Position numbers and translations under genes: made by a program
Assembly (NCBI GenBank): GCA_965247065.1
Contig: CBDFGN010000006.1
Span: forward strand, 2,790,001 to 2,854,000
Length of the DNA stretch: 64,000 nt
Direction: 5' to 3'
Source: CBDFGN01 sp965247065
Lineage (GTDB): Bacteria; Bacteroidota; Bacteroidia; Cytophagales; Cyclobacteriaceae
Notes under the pieces: model-generated
The model's database searches: none
Seen by the model: the letters and a program-made list of their open reading frames with translations, nothing else
Told to the model about the DNA's origin: nothing
Shown here: in pieces, positions 35,450 through 45,369 of the stretch
Layout of the letters: each line of letters begins with the position of its first letter
Position numbering within the stretch: position 1 is the stretch's first letter

Positions 35450-38400
35450 TATTAATTAATCTCTTAATTTTATTTTCCTGCCACATACTGTAAAGGACTG
35501 GGACGATGAAGATGGCGATCCCCTGAAACACCATGCCTCCCAAAGTAGGAATGGCCATGGGAACCATAATATCAGATCCCTTACCAGTAGAGGTCATTAC
35601 CGGTATTAAGGCGATAAGAGCAACCGCCACGGTCATCATGGCAGGCCTAATTCTCTTGTTGCCAGCATGTAATACCGCTTGTCTTACCTCGGCAATATTT
35701 TTCGGTTTTTCTTCTTTAAACACTTGCATCAGAAATGTCCCCATAATCACTCCATTATCAGTTGCAATCCCGAACAGAGCGATGAACCCAACCCAAACCG
35801 CCACACTAAGGTTAACCGTATGCGCCTGAAATAAATCCCGCATATTTACTCCTGCAATAGAGAAATCCAGAAACCACCCTTGACCGTACAGCCAAATCAA
35901 TATGAATCCCCCGGCGAAAGCCATGAAAACACCGGAAAAGACCATAGAACTGGTTTGAACATTCCCAAATTGGAAATAGAGAATCAGGAAAATAACCAAG
36001 AGTGAAATTGGGACCACCACAGCCAGTTTTTTGGCTGCCCTAATCTGATTTTCATAATTGCCAGTAAATCTGAAGTTTACTCCAGAAGGAACGATAAACT
36101 CACCAGCATCGATCCTTGCATTGATCAATCGCTCGGCTTCCTCCACCACATCAATTTCGGCGTATCCTTCTTGTTTATCAAATATCACGTAACCCACCAG
36201 GAAGGTGTCTTCACTCTTAATTGCCTGGGGACCTCTTCGATAAGTTACCTCTGCTAGCTCACCCAAAGGAATTTGCGCTCCTGTAGGGGTCGGTATCAAA
36301 ACCTTTTTTACATCTTCAGGATTATCTCTAAATTCCCGGGCATACCTCACTCGCACAGGAAATCTTTCCCTGCCTTCTACCGTCGTTGTGAGTTTGATTC
36401 CCCCAATGGCTACCTCAATGTTTTCTTGAAAATCCGCAATGGTCAATCCGTATCGGGCGATCTCATCCCGGTTAATCTTGAATTCCAGGTAGGGCTTTCC
36501 CACGATCCTGTCAGCAAAAACTGAACTGGACTGAATGCTGGGGACCTGTTGAAGAATTTTTTCCAAATCCAGCCCCACTCTTTCAATAGTTTCCAGGTCG
36601 GGGCCGAAGACTTTTATGCCAATAGGCGCTCGCATACCGGTGGATACCATGATCAACCTCGTTTGGATTGGTTGCAATTTCGGAGCTGAAGTGACACCCG
36701 GAATGTTAGTGGATTTAACGATCTCTTTCCAGATATCGTGGGGTGAGTTAATGTTGTCCCTCCACTGTCGGATGTATACACCATTTTTTTCCGGTATCAA
36801 GCTTGATAAAGCGATTTCTCTAAAACCCTCGGTTTTTGGGTCGTAAGTAGCCCCATCGCTTAATAGATAAGCTCCCGATTCATCCACCTTAAACCTCATG
36901 CGATGGCCATTTTCATCCAAAGCATATTCCGGCTTGTACATGATGGTATTTTCGAACATGGAAATAGGAGCGGGATCCAGGGCCGAATTTACCCTGCCCC
37001 ATTTTCCAACTACTGATTCAACCTCCGGTATGTTGGACACGAAGTAATCCAACTTTCTAATAACATCTATATTTTCTTCAACTCCGGAGTGTGACATCGT
37101 AGTTGGCATTAACAAAAAAGATCCTTCATCCAAAGGGGGCATAAATTCATTACCAACTCCTGGCAGGAGATTGCTCATCGATCTCCATCCTGTGGTTTGT
37201 CTTGTCTCCCAGCCAGCCTTTTGAAATCCATCGGCAGCAAAACCAAATATTTTGTCGAATCCCTGCCATGCGGTTATTGCGAATAGAACAACAATGATAG
37301 GTAATGACAAAAATTGCCATTTGTGACTCAGACACCATTGCAACAGGGTGGGGAAAAAGTGGACGATGCTCATCAATGAGGCGAGGACGATAGTTATGAT
37401 GCCTGCCACAAAAAGAAGATTAACCAGGAAGCTGTTCTGAGCCCCAAGAGGAAGCCAGGCCTGGGTGAGAAAGTAGACCACGGTAAGTACGATTAGGGCA
37501 GTGTTGATGAGGTTGGTTAATTTCCCATTGCTGTACAAGTAATCCTCCAAAATGTTATTGGCTCCGAAACCAATCAGTGCCAGGGCTAGAAAGTTTTGAT
37601 AAACGATTAGAATTAATACACCAAAAGCAATCAACACGGTGGACCATATTCTCTTCATCCGTTTTTTATCAAACTTTAAGGAGAATATGGTATGAGCCAG
37701 GGCAGGTACCACAATCAGCCCTAGTACTAGGGATGAAACCAATGCAAAGGTCTTGGTAAATGCCAGGGGCCGGAACAGCTTACCTTCTGCTGCTTCCATG
37801 GCAAAAACTGGCAAGAAACTTACGATCGTGGTCGCCAACGCCGTCATAACTGCCGAAGCTACTTCTACCGAAGCAGTGTAAATAACCTCCAACAATTTTT
37901 TACTTTTAATACCTTCGTTTTCGGGCATCTCCAGGTGCCGCACAATATTCTCGGAAAAAACAATGGCCACATCTACCATCACGCCAATGGCAATGGCTAT
38001 TCCGGACAAAGCCACCACGTTAGCATCTACTCCGAAATACTTCATCACAATGAAAGTCATCAATACTGCAATGGGAAGTAAACTTGTTATGATGACCGAA
38101 GCCCTAATATTCAACACCAAGATGATCACAACTATAATACTGATCAGTATCTCATGTTCAAGGGCTTCCTCCAGTGTTCCCAGGGTTTCTTTAATGAGTC
38201 CCGACCGGTCATAGAAAGGCACAATTGTCACTTTCGAAACGGTTCCATCGGGCAAGACTTTAGATGGAAGTCCGGGAGAGATCTCTACGATCTTCTCCTT
38301 AATATTATTAATAACTTCTAACGGATTGGACCCGTACCTGGCAACCACCACAGCCCCGGTAGCTTCGGCGCCTTCTTTATCGAGACCACCCCTTCTGGTG

Positions 38401-39263
38401 GCCGGGCCGAAGTTCACAAAAGCGACATCTCTAATTCGGATAGGGGTATTATCATTTACGGCTACCACAGCTTTCTCCAGATCGGAGATACTTTCAATGT
38501 AACCCAGTCCCCTTACCAAATACTCCGCCCGGTTAAACTCCAGGGTTCTGGCTCCAACATCCAGGTTGCTCCTTCGAACCGCGCTCATTATTTGAGCTAC
38601 GGTGACATTGTTTTGCCTCATAGCATCAGGATCGATATCAACCTGATACTCTTTGACAAAACCTCCTACAGCCGCAACTTCTGAAACCCCCTTCGCTGCA
38701 GTCAGAGAATATCCCACATAATAATCCTGAAGCGTTCTTAATTCCTGGGGATCCCAACCACCGGTATGTTTTCCGGTTTTGGGATCTCTTCCTTCAAGAG
38801 TGTACCAAAAAACCTGGCCTAAGGCTGTGGCATCGGGACCTAAAGCAGGTTGAACTTCAGAAGGTAAAGTTCCTGCAGGCAGAGAACTTAATTTTTCTAA
38901 TATCCTGGACCTGCTCCAGTAAAAGTCAATGTCTTCTTCAAAGATGATGTATATGCTCGAAAGTCCGAAAATCGAGTTGCTTCTAATTGTCTGAACTCCC
39001 GGAACACCTAATAAGGCAGTGGTCAAAGGGTAGCTTATCTGGTCTTCAACATCCTGGGGCGAACGACCCATCCAAGTGGTATGGACAATTTGCTGATTTT
39101 CACCAATGTCGGGGATTGCATCTACCGGAACGGGGTCTCTTGGCCACCAGTCCATCTTCCAATTGAAAGGAGCTGTTGAGATACCCCACCCGATGAAAAC
39201 AAGGACAATCAGGGTCGTTACCAGCTTATTCTCAAGGAAATATCTTATGGTTTTGTTTAGCAT
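35430..39263 (-). CDS. cusA: CusA/CzcA-family RND heavy-metal efflux pump
   Basis: A 1277-residue inner membrane antiporter, about 230 residues longer than Escherichia coli CusA. It shows the HME family start (WWPRDPVPVDAIPDIGENQQIVHTTW) and periplasmic porter loops (LGQVFWYTLEG). Helix TM4 carries the proton-relay acidic residues (GIAIAIGVMVDVAIVFSENIVRH). The C-terminal half is GIATDNGVIMGTF, RIRPAMMTVAVALIALIPVM. Extra hydrophobic segments (about 530-660) account for the length. Substrate is most likely Cu(I)/Ag(I), given CopA, HMBD and DUF3347 nearby. Confidence 0.93.
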   Translation of the reverse strand: MLNKTIRYFLENKLVTTLIVLVFIGWGISTAPFNWKMDWWPRDPVPVDAIPDIGENQQIVHTTWMGRSPQDVEDQISYPLTTALLGVPGVQTIRSNSIFGLSSIYIIFEEDIDFYWSRSRILEKLSSLPAGTLPSEVQPALGPDATALGQVFWYTLEGRDPKTGKHTGGWDPQELRTLQDYYVGYSLTAAKGVSEVAAVGGFVKEYQVDIDPDAMRQNNVTVAQIMSAVRRSNLDVGARTLEFNRAEYLVRGLGYIESISDLEKAVVAVNDNTPIRIRDVAFVNFGPATRRGGLDKEGAEATGAVVVARYGSNPLEVINNIKEKIVEISPGLPSKVLPDGTVSKVTIVPFYDRSGLIKETLGTLEEALEHEILISIIVVIILVLNIRASVIITSLLPIAVLMTFIVMKYFGVDANVVALSGIAIAIGVMVDVAIVFSENIVRHLEMPENEGIKSKKLLEVIYTASVEVASAVMTALATTIVSFLPVFAMEAAEGKLFRPLAFTKTFALVSSLVLGLIVVPALAHTIFSLKFDKKRMKRIWSTVLIAFGVLILIVYQNFLALALIGFGANNILEDYLYSNGKLTNLINTALIVLTVVYFLTQAWLPLGAQNSFLVNLLFVAGIITIVLASLMSIVHFFPTLLQWCLSHKWQFLSLPIIVVLFAITAWQGFDKIFGFAADGFQKAGWETRQTTGWRSMSNLLPGVGNEFMPPLDEGSFLLMPTTMSHSGVEENIDVIRKLDYFVSNIPEVESVVGKWGRVNSALDPAPISMFENTIMYKPEYALDENGHRMRFKVDESGAYLLSDGATYDPKTEGFREIALSSLIPEKNGVYIRQWRDNINSPHDIWKEIVKSTNIPGVTSAPKLQPIQTRLIMVSTGMRAPIGIKVFGPDLETIERVGLDLEKILQQVPSIQSSSVFADRIVGKPYLEFKINRDEIARYGLTIADFQENIEVAIGGIKLTTTVEGRERFPVRVRYAREFRDNPEDVKKVLIPTPTGAQIPLGELAEVTYRRGPQAIKSEDTFLVGYVIFDKQEGYAEIDVVEEAERLINARIDAGEFIVPSGVNFRFTGNYENQIRAAKKLAVVVPISLLVIFLILYFQFGNVQTSSMVFSGVFMAFAGGFILIWLYGQGWFLDFSIAGVNMRDLFQAHTVNLSVAVWVGFIALFGIATDNGVIMGTFLMQVFKEEKPKNIAEVRQAVLHAGNKRIRPAMMTVAVALIALIPVMTSTGKGSDIMVPMAIPTLGGMVFQGIAIFIVPVLYSMWQENKIKRLINNDHKDD

Positions 39264-39363
39264 TTTCTAGATCCGTTTGATTGATTAATGACCTTGGGTC
39301 AAAGCAAATAGGTTCTAAAACAAGGCTCTTGTCCTTATTTTAGGCTTTGACAAAGTACTGGAT

Positions 39364-39744
39364 CTAGATCAGGAAGGAATGAACCCTGATGTAAATCTCG
39401 GGCTCAAAGAGAGATGGCGGATTTTGGGTCAGCCAAGAACTCTCATTCTTTTTTTCGATATATAATTGAGGAATGAATAAATAAGCAATGAAATTAACCA
39501 TGGTGGCAGGTCGGTCAAGGTTCAGAATTGTCTGCTGAAATCGGTAATCATCTTCCACCGAGAAGTGGTTGGTTATATCCTTACAACAATCAACTGGCAT
39601 TTCCATCTCATCATCACACGAATCAACCTTGGCATAGAGAGAGACATTTCGTAGCATGTCTCCACAATAATGCTTGGAAATCGAAACTCCGGTTGTGGAA
39701 AGCAACAGAAGTAAAGCCAAACCAATATGTATTAATTTCTTCAT
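39364..39744 (-). CDS. HYC_CC_PP-family protein
   Basis: A 126-residue (from Met at 39744) exported protein with an N-terminal hydrophobic signal (IHIGLALLLLLSTTGVSIS) and the family signature: HYCGD near residue 27, paired Cys in VDCCKD, and PP in LTQNPPSLFEPE. It is the first gene of the Cus operon, 100 bp before cusA. Function is unknown; its family accompanies Cus/Czc pumps in Bacteroidota and may bind metal through His and Cys. Confidence 0.82.
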   Translation of the reverse strand: MKKLIHIGLALLLLLSTTGVSISKHYCGDMLRNVSLYAKVDSCDDEMEMPVDCCKDITNHFSVEDDYRFQQTILNLDRPATMVNFIAYLFIPQLYIEKKNESSWLTQNPPSLFEPEIYIRVHSFLI

Positions 39745-39750
39745 GAACAA

Positions 39751-40115
39751 TTCATGTCTCTTCCTCTCTTACGCAAAGTTTAGAAAATGGATTTGAAATA
39801 CTGTTACGGAATCTTATGTTTTTCTTATAAAATTTTATTGTAGGCAACTATCAAACCAACACATCAATTCTGCTTTTTTGACCAACATTTTGAAATTGAG
39901 CTAATAAATCTGCTAAAAATTTATGGATCATCTCCCGAAATTGTATCTAAGTAATTGCTAAAAAAGAACGGCTTATCTGCCGGTTGATAGGAAAGCTCCC
40001 AATTGTTTTAAAAAGGCTTTAAACAAATCGAGAAGCTATATAGATTTACTGAATATCGATTTTCTATAATCTACTGACCTTGAAATGTTTAGATCAATTA
40101 CCATACAGATATTCC
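39751..40115 (-). other. intergenic region upstream of the Cus operon
   Basis: 365 bp of AT-rich DNA between the HYC_CC_PP start and the hemN remnant. It must contain the Cus promoter on the minus strand (a TAAACTTTG string at about 39777-39785 resembles, with one extra base, the Bacteroidota -7 element). No gene, tRNA or strong hairpin was found. Confidence 0.3.
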
Positions 40116-40397
40116 TTATAAATTCCCGCCCCAGCCTGGTGAAACATCTAGATAAATCCCCCGTTCGCGCAATACCGAATCCAGGTACTTAGGTTCCACA
40201 TCGTGATTTTTGGTGATCCGGGTATTACATCCACAATATGTACATAAGCTGGGATAGCTGGTGTATCGGAGAGCGGGAATATTGTACTTGCTGATTAGTT
40301 TTCCGTATCGGTACTTGGAATGATCCATTGGCCACCAGGTTTGGTGAACGGAGCAGAAATCATAGAGTTCCGACCCAATAACTATAACCAAAGTCAT
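40116..40397 (-). pseudogene. hemN remnant (oxygen-independent coproporphyrinogen III dehydrogenase)
   Basis: The translation joins the HemN N-terminus LISKYNIPALRYTSYP directly to SLCTYCGCNTRITKNHDVEPKYLDSVL, the radical-SAM cluster region. About 40 residues normally between them are missing (roughly the WD..F.. to IHIPFCE segment). The frame ends soon after at GGNL, so about 350 C-terminal residues are gone. An internal in-frame deletion plus 3' truncation leaves a nonfunctional fragment. It sits 13 bp after the disrupted methyltransferase gene. Confidence 0.85.
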
Positions 40398-40410
40398 ACT
40401 GGAGGATGAC

Positions 40411-40930
40411 TTACGGAACCGCGGTCTTTTGATAAACCGCTATCATCCATTCTCTTTGGTACCGTAAATGCCTCTGTTCGAAACCAGCCTTGACCACCAT
40501 TTCCTGGAAATCTGTAATGCTATGAACATAGGTCCGAAACGGATTGCCCCAGATTCGTTTGGCCAGTTCGCCAGTGGATTGCACCAATTTCACCCACCAT
40601 GTATCTCGCGGTAAGACTACGGCATACAGGTTCTTTGTTTTGGCCAGTGACTTGGCCACCAAATCCTGCAAGCCCGGATAACAGCATATCACCTTATCCA
40701 GGGTCACCACATCAGCCATTTCTAATTGCTGCTCGGCCTCCACGAAATCACCGTAGTAATATTGGATCAGATTCTGTTTTCCTTGTGCCCGGGCCTCCTG
40801 CTTAGCAGCTTCCTGGTAAGCCCGTGAGGCTTCAACGCTGGTGACTTTGGAAAGTCCGTGGGGTAAAAGGTCCAAGTGCAGTGCGCCGACTCCCGATCCA
40901 ATATCTAATAAATCAGACCCGCTTAAATTA
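40411..40930 (-). pseudogene. methyltransferase, 3' part (split by IS982)
   Basis: This is the C-terminal 170 codons of a class I SAM methyltransferase, starting with motif I (SGSDLLDIGSGVGALHLDLL). It continues VVTLDKVICCYPGLQDLV, recalling Mg-protoporphyrin-like methyltransferases. The gene is interrupted at the 7-bp duplication TAAATTA (40924-40930). The frame is continuous into the IS to 41022 through an alternative frame of the transposase, so a chimeric 203-residue product is possible. Removing the IS and one duplication yields an intact 213-residue protein. Confidence 0.85.
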
Positions 40931-41961
40931 ACGTGAGTTCGACAATAAGGAATGATTAAAGAGCGAGAAAGAGTTGACCGGTGTCCTGGTAGTTCAATTT
41001 GATTGAGGGCTTTTTTTCGCAAAAGTTGTAAGCGATTAAAGCCGAGAAAAGGTTGGTAAGGAAATTAGTTGGGCTCCTGTGCCTGGAGTGTTCAATCTGG
41101 AAGATGTTTTTAAGTTGATCAATGATAGTCTCACAAATAGCCCTTTTACGGAGCATTATAGCATCCATGATGGGGGTTAAGGATGAGGACTTCATATTGC
41201 GTTTGAGTTTGGTTATCAGATGGACTCCGCGGAAGAACAGATTTTTAAAAAGTTCCTTACTGATGTAGCCTTTATCACCAAAGAGCTTTCCGAATAATTT
41301 CTTAATAAACCGTTCAATTTTAAGAGGCTTTCTGTCATCCACATTGCCCGGTGTGAGCATAAAATCGATGATTTCACCCGTATCAGCAGTGATAAGATGG
41401 AGCTTAAACCCGTAGAACCATCCGATGGAACAATGGCCTCTTTTAGCTAACCCTTCAAATACTTTATGGTTATGGATCCGTCTGTTATGACAGACCCTTA
41501 ACGGAGTGCTGTCTATAAAACTTATACCTGTACACTGTCCAGTCCCTTGTGTTTTCAGATAAATAGCCATTGGCAGAAGACTTCCACTACAAAGTTCTAC
41601 CATTCGGTTATAGCTTACCACATCAGGAAAGAAGGAGCGCAAGTGGCCACAAACGTATGTGTTGTAAAAGGTCTTGAAATTTCGATATCCTGAGATCTGG
41701 AACAAGACCTGTATAGTCATTACTTCGGATAAAGAAAGCTTACCAGGTTTGTTGCGCTTTTTACTTCCCAGCAATCTTTTTTCCAATTTTGGGACAAAAT
41801 CCAGACAAAAATCGTCAATGGAACAAAAAATTTCAGTAATTTTAGTAGCAGTTAACATAGGCAGAAATATTAGTTATTTTGTTGATTGTCAATGACTTAA
41901 TATACTAATTTTCTGCCTTTTTTCTATCAATAAACTACTCTATTTTATATCGAACTCACGT
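40931..41961 (-). mobile_element. IS982-family insertion sequence, copy A (1031 bp)
   Basis: The ends are 12-bp perfect inverted repeats (ACGTGAGTTCGA). A 7-bp target duplication TAAATTA flanks it (40924-40930 and 41962-41968). It carries one transposase gene and interrupts a methyltransferase gene. It appears identical to copy B at 55005-56035 where compared, including the full encoded protein. Confidence 0.95.
40956..41858 (-). CDS. IS982-family transposase, copy A
   Basis: A 300-residue DDE transposase. An N-terminal HTH-like region is followed by the DDE core with GISFIDSTPLRVCHNRR (first Asp), FGDKGYISKELF (second Asp), and the Glu region near KRAICETIIDQLKN. The IS982 hallmark HSRHRSPTNFLTNLFSALIAYNF closes it. 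The protein is identical to copy B. Confidence 0.95.
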   Translation of the reverse strand: MLTATKITEIFCSIDDFCLDFVPKLEKRLLGSKKRNKPGKLSLSEVMTIQVLFQISGYRNFKTFYNTYVCGHLRSFFPDVVSYNRMVELCSGSLLPMAIYLKTQGTGQCTGISFIDSTPLRVCHNRRIHNHKVFEGLAKRGHCSIGWFYGFKLHLITADTGEIIDFMLTPGNVDDRKPLKIERFIKKLFGKLFGDKGYISKELFKNLFFRGVHLITKLKRNMKSSSLTPIMDAIMLRKRAICETIIDQLKNIFQIEHSRHRSPTNFLTNLFSALIAYNFCEKKPSIKLNYQDTGQLFLAL

Positions 41962-42090
41962 TAAATTAAACTGCCTTAACATCCCAATCAAGATCCGGGT
42001 TGATTTCTTAGGGCCGTTTTTGCGATACGCTCTAAGCTCTTTTTGAGCCATTTGAGTGTCAAATTGTCGATTATATTGACAACATTCCAT
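41962..42090 (-). pseudogene. methyltransferase, 5' part (split by IS982)
   Basis: Forty-three codons from an ATG at 42090 (minus strand), reading MECCQYNRQFDTQMAQKELR onward to FNL, then the IS. The next codon of the uninterrupted gene is at 40923 (SGSDLL). It starts 18 bp after the beta-barrel gene stop, so it is probably the last functional gene of the transporter operon before hemN. Start and frame are inferred from the seamless join. Confidence 0.8.
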
Positions 42091-42108
42091 TTGACTCAAC
42101 CCAAAATA

Positions 42109-43380
42109 TTAGAAGCTCCATTTGACTCTTAAGAAAAATGACCTGACCAAGGCCTTGAAATCTCCGCTTCTGTCATCATAAAACCCCTGGACCACCAAAT
42201 CGAGGTCCAGGTTCTGCAAGGCATTTACCGTCAACGTGGGAAATACTACCAGGGCATTGGCCCCTGGATAGAATATCGTTGCCAAACTCCCAAAAACCAA
42301 AGGATTGAACTGATACGAGGCCTGAGCGAGCAGGTTGTAGCGGTAGGGAGAAAGCTCTTTCGCGGTTAATTGTCCCAACTGCAGATCTATTAATCCGCCG
42401 CCTACCGGATCAACCTCTGCACCGGTATTATGAAGTCCGGAGATGAGAATATATAGTGAGCTTTTGAATGAATAGTCCCATGAAAGTGATGTTACCAGAG
42501 CGTCGGTGCCGTTATCGTGTAGGTGCTGGAAATAGGTAATTTCCCCTTTGAACCCGGACGTTCTTATGTTTCCGGCCCACCCTGTACCGATTGCGAGGTC
42601 TCCACGGTGATAACCGCCGAGAAATTGGATATCGTATTTTGAAACGTTTATTTTCCATAAGCCGGCCGCGACAAAATTAGCGCTGGTATCCGCAGCATTT
42701 ATGGCAAATTCGACCTGGGAGGCCGCCCCCGTGTACCGGGTTACCCGTAGCGCGTCAGAACCCGGACGCTCTTCATAGTCAAAATCAAGAAACGAGTAGG
42801 CGTTAAACAGGTCGTTAGGATTCCATACCAAGTTTTGCCCCCAATTAATCCGTTGGCGACCCAGGGTGACTTCCCAATCGTTCTTCAGCCATTCCAAATA
42901 CAACCGGTCAATCATTGATTGAACCACCAGACCGTTTTCATCCACAATGGTCCAGGACAGATCGAAAAAGTCATTGTTCTCATCAATTAGCTGGCTGTAC
43001 CGTGGAACAAGGCCCGGAAAGGTTTCAGCAAGTTTATTAACCGATTTTACCTGGTCACCAAAGAATATCCGATTGCGAAAATCAACAAAGCCGGAAAGAT
43101 TAGGATTAGGGTACCATTTGAAATTCAGCCGATTATGTACCAGGTTATCCCACAAAGTGGAGTCCTCGAGAACGCTGGCGCTTACCGTATTCTTAAGGTA
43201 GCCCTTCATGATGAACTTTGGCTCTTGTGATTCGTCCACCTGGGCCGGGGAGATGACTGGCGGAAGTAAAAAGGTCAACATAAAAAGAACTGTTGCTGAC
43301 GCTGACGTATTCGATGCTTTTTCCGGATTATCCATTTCACACCGGAAATATGACCTTTCTCGAACCCCACTAAGGTTCAT
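42109..43380 (-). CDS. outer membrane beta-barrel protein (porin-like)
   Basis: A 423-residue protein with a hydrophobic signal (SASATVLFMLTFLLPPVISPAQ), then alternating-hydrophobic strands typical of a 16-18-strand barrel (LEWLKNDWEVTLGRQRINWGQNLVWNPNDLFN ... ), ending FFLRVKWSF. The RQRINWGQ pattern resembles DUF1302/alginate-export-like porins. Its start overlaps the ATPase stop by ATGA, so it belongs to the ABC export operon. A start at 43335 (MDNPEK) is also possible. Confidence 0.75.
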   Translation of the reverse strand: MNLSGVRERSYFRCEMDNPEKASNTSASATVLFMLTFLLPPVISPAQVDESQEPKFIMKGYLKNTVSASVLEDSTLWDNLVHNRLNFKWYPNPNLSGFVDFRNRIFFGDQVKSVNKLAETFPGLVPRYSQLIDENNDFFDLSWTIVDENGLVVQSMIDRLYLEWLKNDWEVTLGRQRINWGQNLVWNPNDLFNAYSFLDFDYEERPGSDALRVTRYTGAASQVEFAINAADTSANFVAAGLWKINVSKYDIQFLGGYHRGDLAIGTGWAGNIRTSGFKGEITYFQHLHDNGTDALVTSLSWDYSFKSSLYILISGLHNTGAEVDPVGGGLIDLQLGQLTAKELSPYRYNLLAQASYQFNPLVFGSLATIFYPGANALVVFPTLTVNALQNLDLDLVVQGFYDDRSGDFKALVRSFFLRVKWSF

Positions 43381-44060
43381 TTGGTCTCATCGGAAATAAT
43401 CTTCCCATCCTGCAGCATGACTACCCTGCGCGCCTTGTCAATAACCCGTTGATCATGGGTTGAGAATATGAAAGTAGCCTTCTCCTCCCGGTTCAAAGTG
43501 GCCATAATATCCAGCAAATTCGAAGTGGATTTTGAATCAAGGTTGGCCGTGGGCTCATCAGCAAGAATAAATTTGGGCTTTGAGGCAAGGGCCCTGGCCA
43601 CAGCTACACGTTGCTGCTGACCACCCGAAAGTTCTGAAGGTCGCTGCCTTGCTTTTTCGGAGATTTGCATTTGCTCAAGCAGTTCCATTACCCGTTCCGT
43701 TCTCTTTTTCTTATCCTGTTTTTGAAGTAGCATGATGAATTCAACATTCTCAAAAGTGGTAAGAACAGGTATGAGATTGTATGCCTGAAAGACGAAACCG
43801 ATATTATTTAGTCTGAAATCTATCAAATCCCCATCCTTCATTTTAGTAATATCGGTATTGGCAATCTTGACGGTACCTGTGGTCGGATGATCCAAGCCTC
43901 CGAGAACATTCAATAATGTAGTTTTTCCACACCCTGAAGGGCCTACTATTGCAGTGAATTCCCCTTCCTCAACGCTCAGATCAACCCCATTGAGTGCGTG
44001 AACCGGTACAACGGTTTCATTATAAGTTTTAGTGATGTTCGATGCCTTAATTATGCTCAT
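43377..44060 (-). CDS. ABC transporter ATP-binding protein (MacB/LolD type)
   Basis: A 227-residue ATPase with Walker A GPSGCGKTT (about 39-47), Q-loop FVFQAYNLIPVLT, signature LSGGQQQRVAVARAL, Walker B FILADEPTANLD and switch His in IFSTHDQRV. It pairs with FtsX-like permeases upstream. The Lol/MacB subclass moves lipoproteins or extrudes periplasmic substrates rather than importing. Start at 44060 follows the permease stop by 34 bp. Confidence 0.95.
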   Translation of the reverse strand: MSIIKASNITKTYNETVVPVHALNGVDLSVEEGEFTAIVGPSGCGKTTLLNVLGGLDHPTTGTVKIANTDITKMKDGDLIDFRLNNIGFVFQAYNLIPVLTTFENVEFIMLLQKQDKKKRTERVMELLEQMQISEKARQRPSELSGGQQQRVAVARALASKPKFILADEPTANLDSKSTSNLLDIMATLNREEKATFIFSTHDQRVIDKARRVVMLQDGKIISDETK

Positions 44061-44094
44061 TGTTCTGAATTTTATAATCCAAAAATTGTTTGTC

Positions 44095-45309
44095 TCAAAT
44101 CTTATGTAATGCCTCCACAGGGTTTAATTTAACTGCTTTCCAGGCGGGATAAATAGCTCCGATAACTGCGGTGACAATTACCCCGATGGTGACTGTCATG
44201 TAGGCACTTCCTTCTACATAAGGATAAAGAATGGAAGAATATCCAAATGCCTCAAGTCCTTCGGAGTAGTTGGAAAGATCCACACCGACACTAGTATAGT
44301 AGGAGATTGTGAGCCATCCCGCCAATAGACCAAATGGGGCGCCGATTATACCCAGGTATATAGTTTCTAACAACACCATCATAAACACTCTTGTTTTTGT
44401 CATACCAACGGCCATCAACATCCCTAATTCTTTGAACCTTTCCAGAACAGCCATTAGCATAGTGTTCACGATTCCAAATACCAGCGCCAGCATGATGATT
44501 ACAAGTAATACGTACAACATGCTACCATACATTTCTTGCATCAAAGCCAGTTCAGGGGCTATTTCTCTCCAGGTTTCAGCAAGGTCTGAATTCATGGTTG
44601 AATTGTATTTTTCGACAATAACAGCCTCCTCCACCAGGGGTTCTGTAACCACGGCTATCTCATGTATCTCGTTTCCGATCCCAAGAATATTCCAGAGGTC
44701 TTGCTGCCTAACAAAGGCGTATTGGCCGTTAATTGCTAGCGAAGAACTCTTTACAATTCCAACTATTCTAAACGCGGCGGCCGTGATATCCCCAGCGCCA
44801 TCGTTAAAAGTAATTACCACTTTTGAACGCAGCTTGACCTTCAGGTTTTCTGCCAGCTTGCTACCCACTATAATTGGATTTCTCTTAATTCCTTGGAAAT
44901 AAGCTCCTTCGGCTATCATGGAGTCAAGGTTGGTTACTATAGCCTCATGGATTGTATCAATCCCCCGTATTTGAACTCCGGTAGCCTTCTTGGGTGAGGC
45001 AATCATTCCATTGACCAATGTTCGGGAAGTAGCTCCACGAACTCCTTCCCATGATCTGATCTGATCAGCCTTTTCCAGCCCAGTGGAAATGAAATACTTA
45101 ATCTCATTATCTTTTTTAAACTCGGGATGATGTACCTGGACATTGGACACGTCATTTTCGATAATGTTGGCCATGTAGCCCACCAGGAATCCGTTCATAA
45201 ATCCGGTTCCAAATATAAGTGCCCAAATTCCAACCACAATGGACCCCATCACCACCAGACTTCTTCCCCGGCTTCTCCAAACGTTCAACCAGGCAATTTT
45301 GAGTATCAT
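44095..45309 (-). CDS. FtsX-like/MacB-type ABC permease 1
   Basis: A 404-residue permease from ATG 45309 (MILKIAWLNVWRSRGRSLVV); the frame extends 17 codons upstream. One N-terminal helix, a large periplasmic MacB_PCD domain (about 45-275) and three C-terminal helices with the FtsX motif (LGMLMAVGMTKTRVFMMVLLE; LNPVEALHKI) are visible. It is more distant from the next two permeases than they are from each other. Co-transcribed with the ATPase. Confidence 0.9.
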   Translation of the reverse strand: MILKIAWLNVWRSRGRSLVVMGSIVVGIWALIFGTGFMNGFLVGYMANIIENDVSNVQVHHPEFKKDNEIKYFISTGLEKADQIRSWEGVRGATSRTLVNGMIASPKKATGVQIRGIDTIHEAIVTNLDSMIAEGAYFQGIKRNPIIVGSKLAENLKVKLRSKVVITFNDGAGDITAAAFRIVGIVKSSSLAINGQYAFVRQQDLWNILGIGNEIHEIAVVTEPLVEEAVIVEKYNSTMNSDLAETWREIAPELALMQEMYGSMLYVLLVIIMLALVFGIVNTMLMAVLERFKELGMLMAVGMTKTRVFMMVLLETIYLGIIGAPFGLLAGWLTISYYTSVGVDLSNYSEGLEAFGYSSILYPYVEGSAYMTVTIGVIVTAVIGAIYPAWKAVKLNPVEALHKI

Positions 45310-45369
45310 AATCTTATTTATTATATGTCCAAATTCTAAGTATTGACTTATTGGTTCCAACTGCTAACA

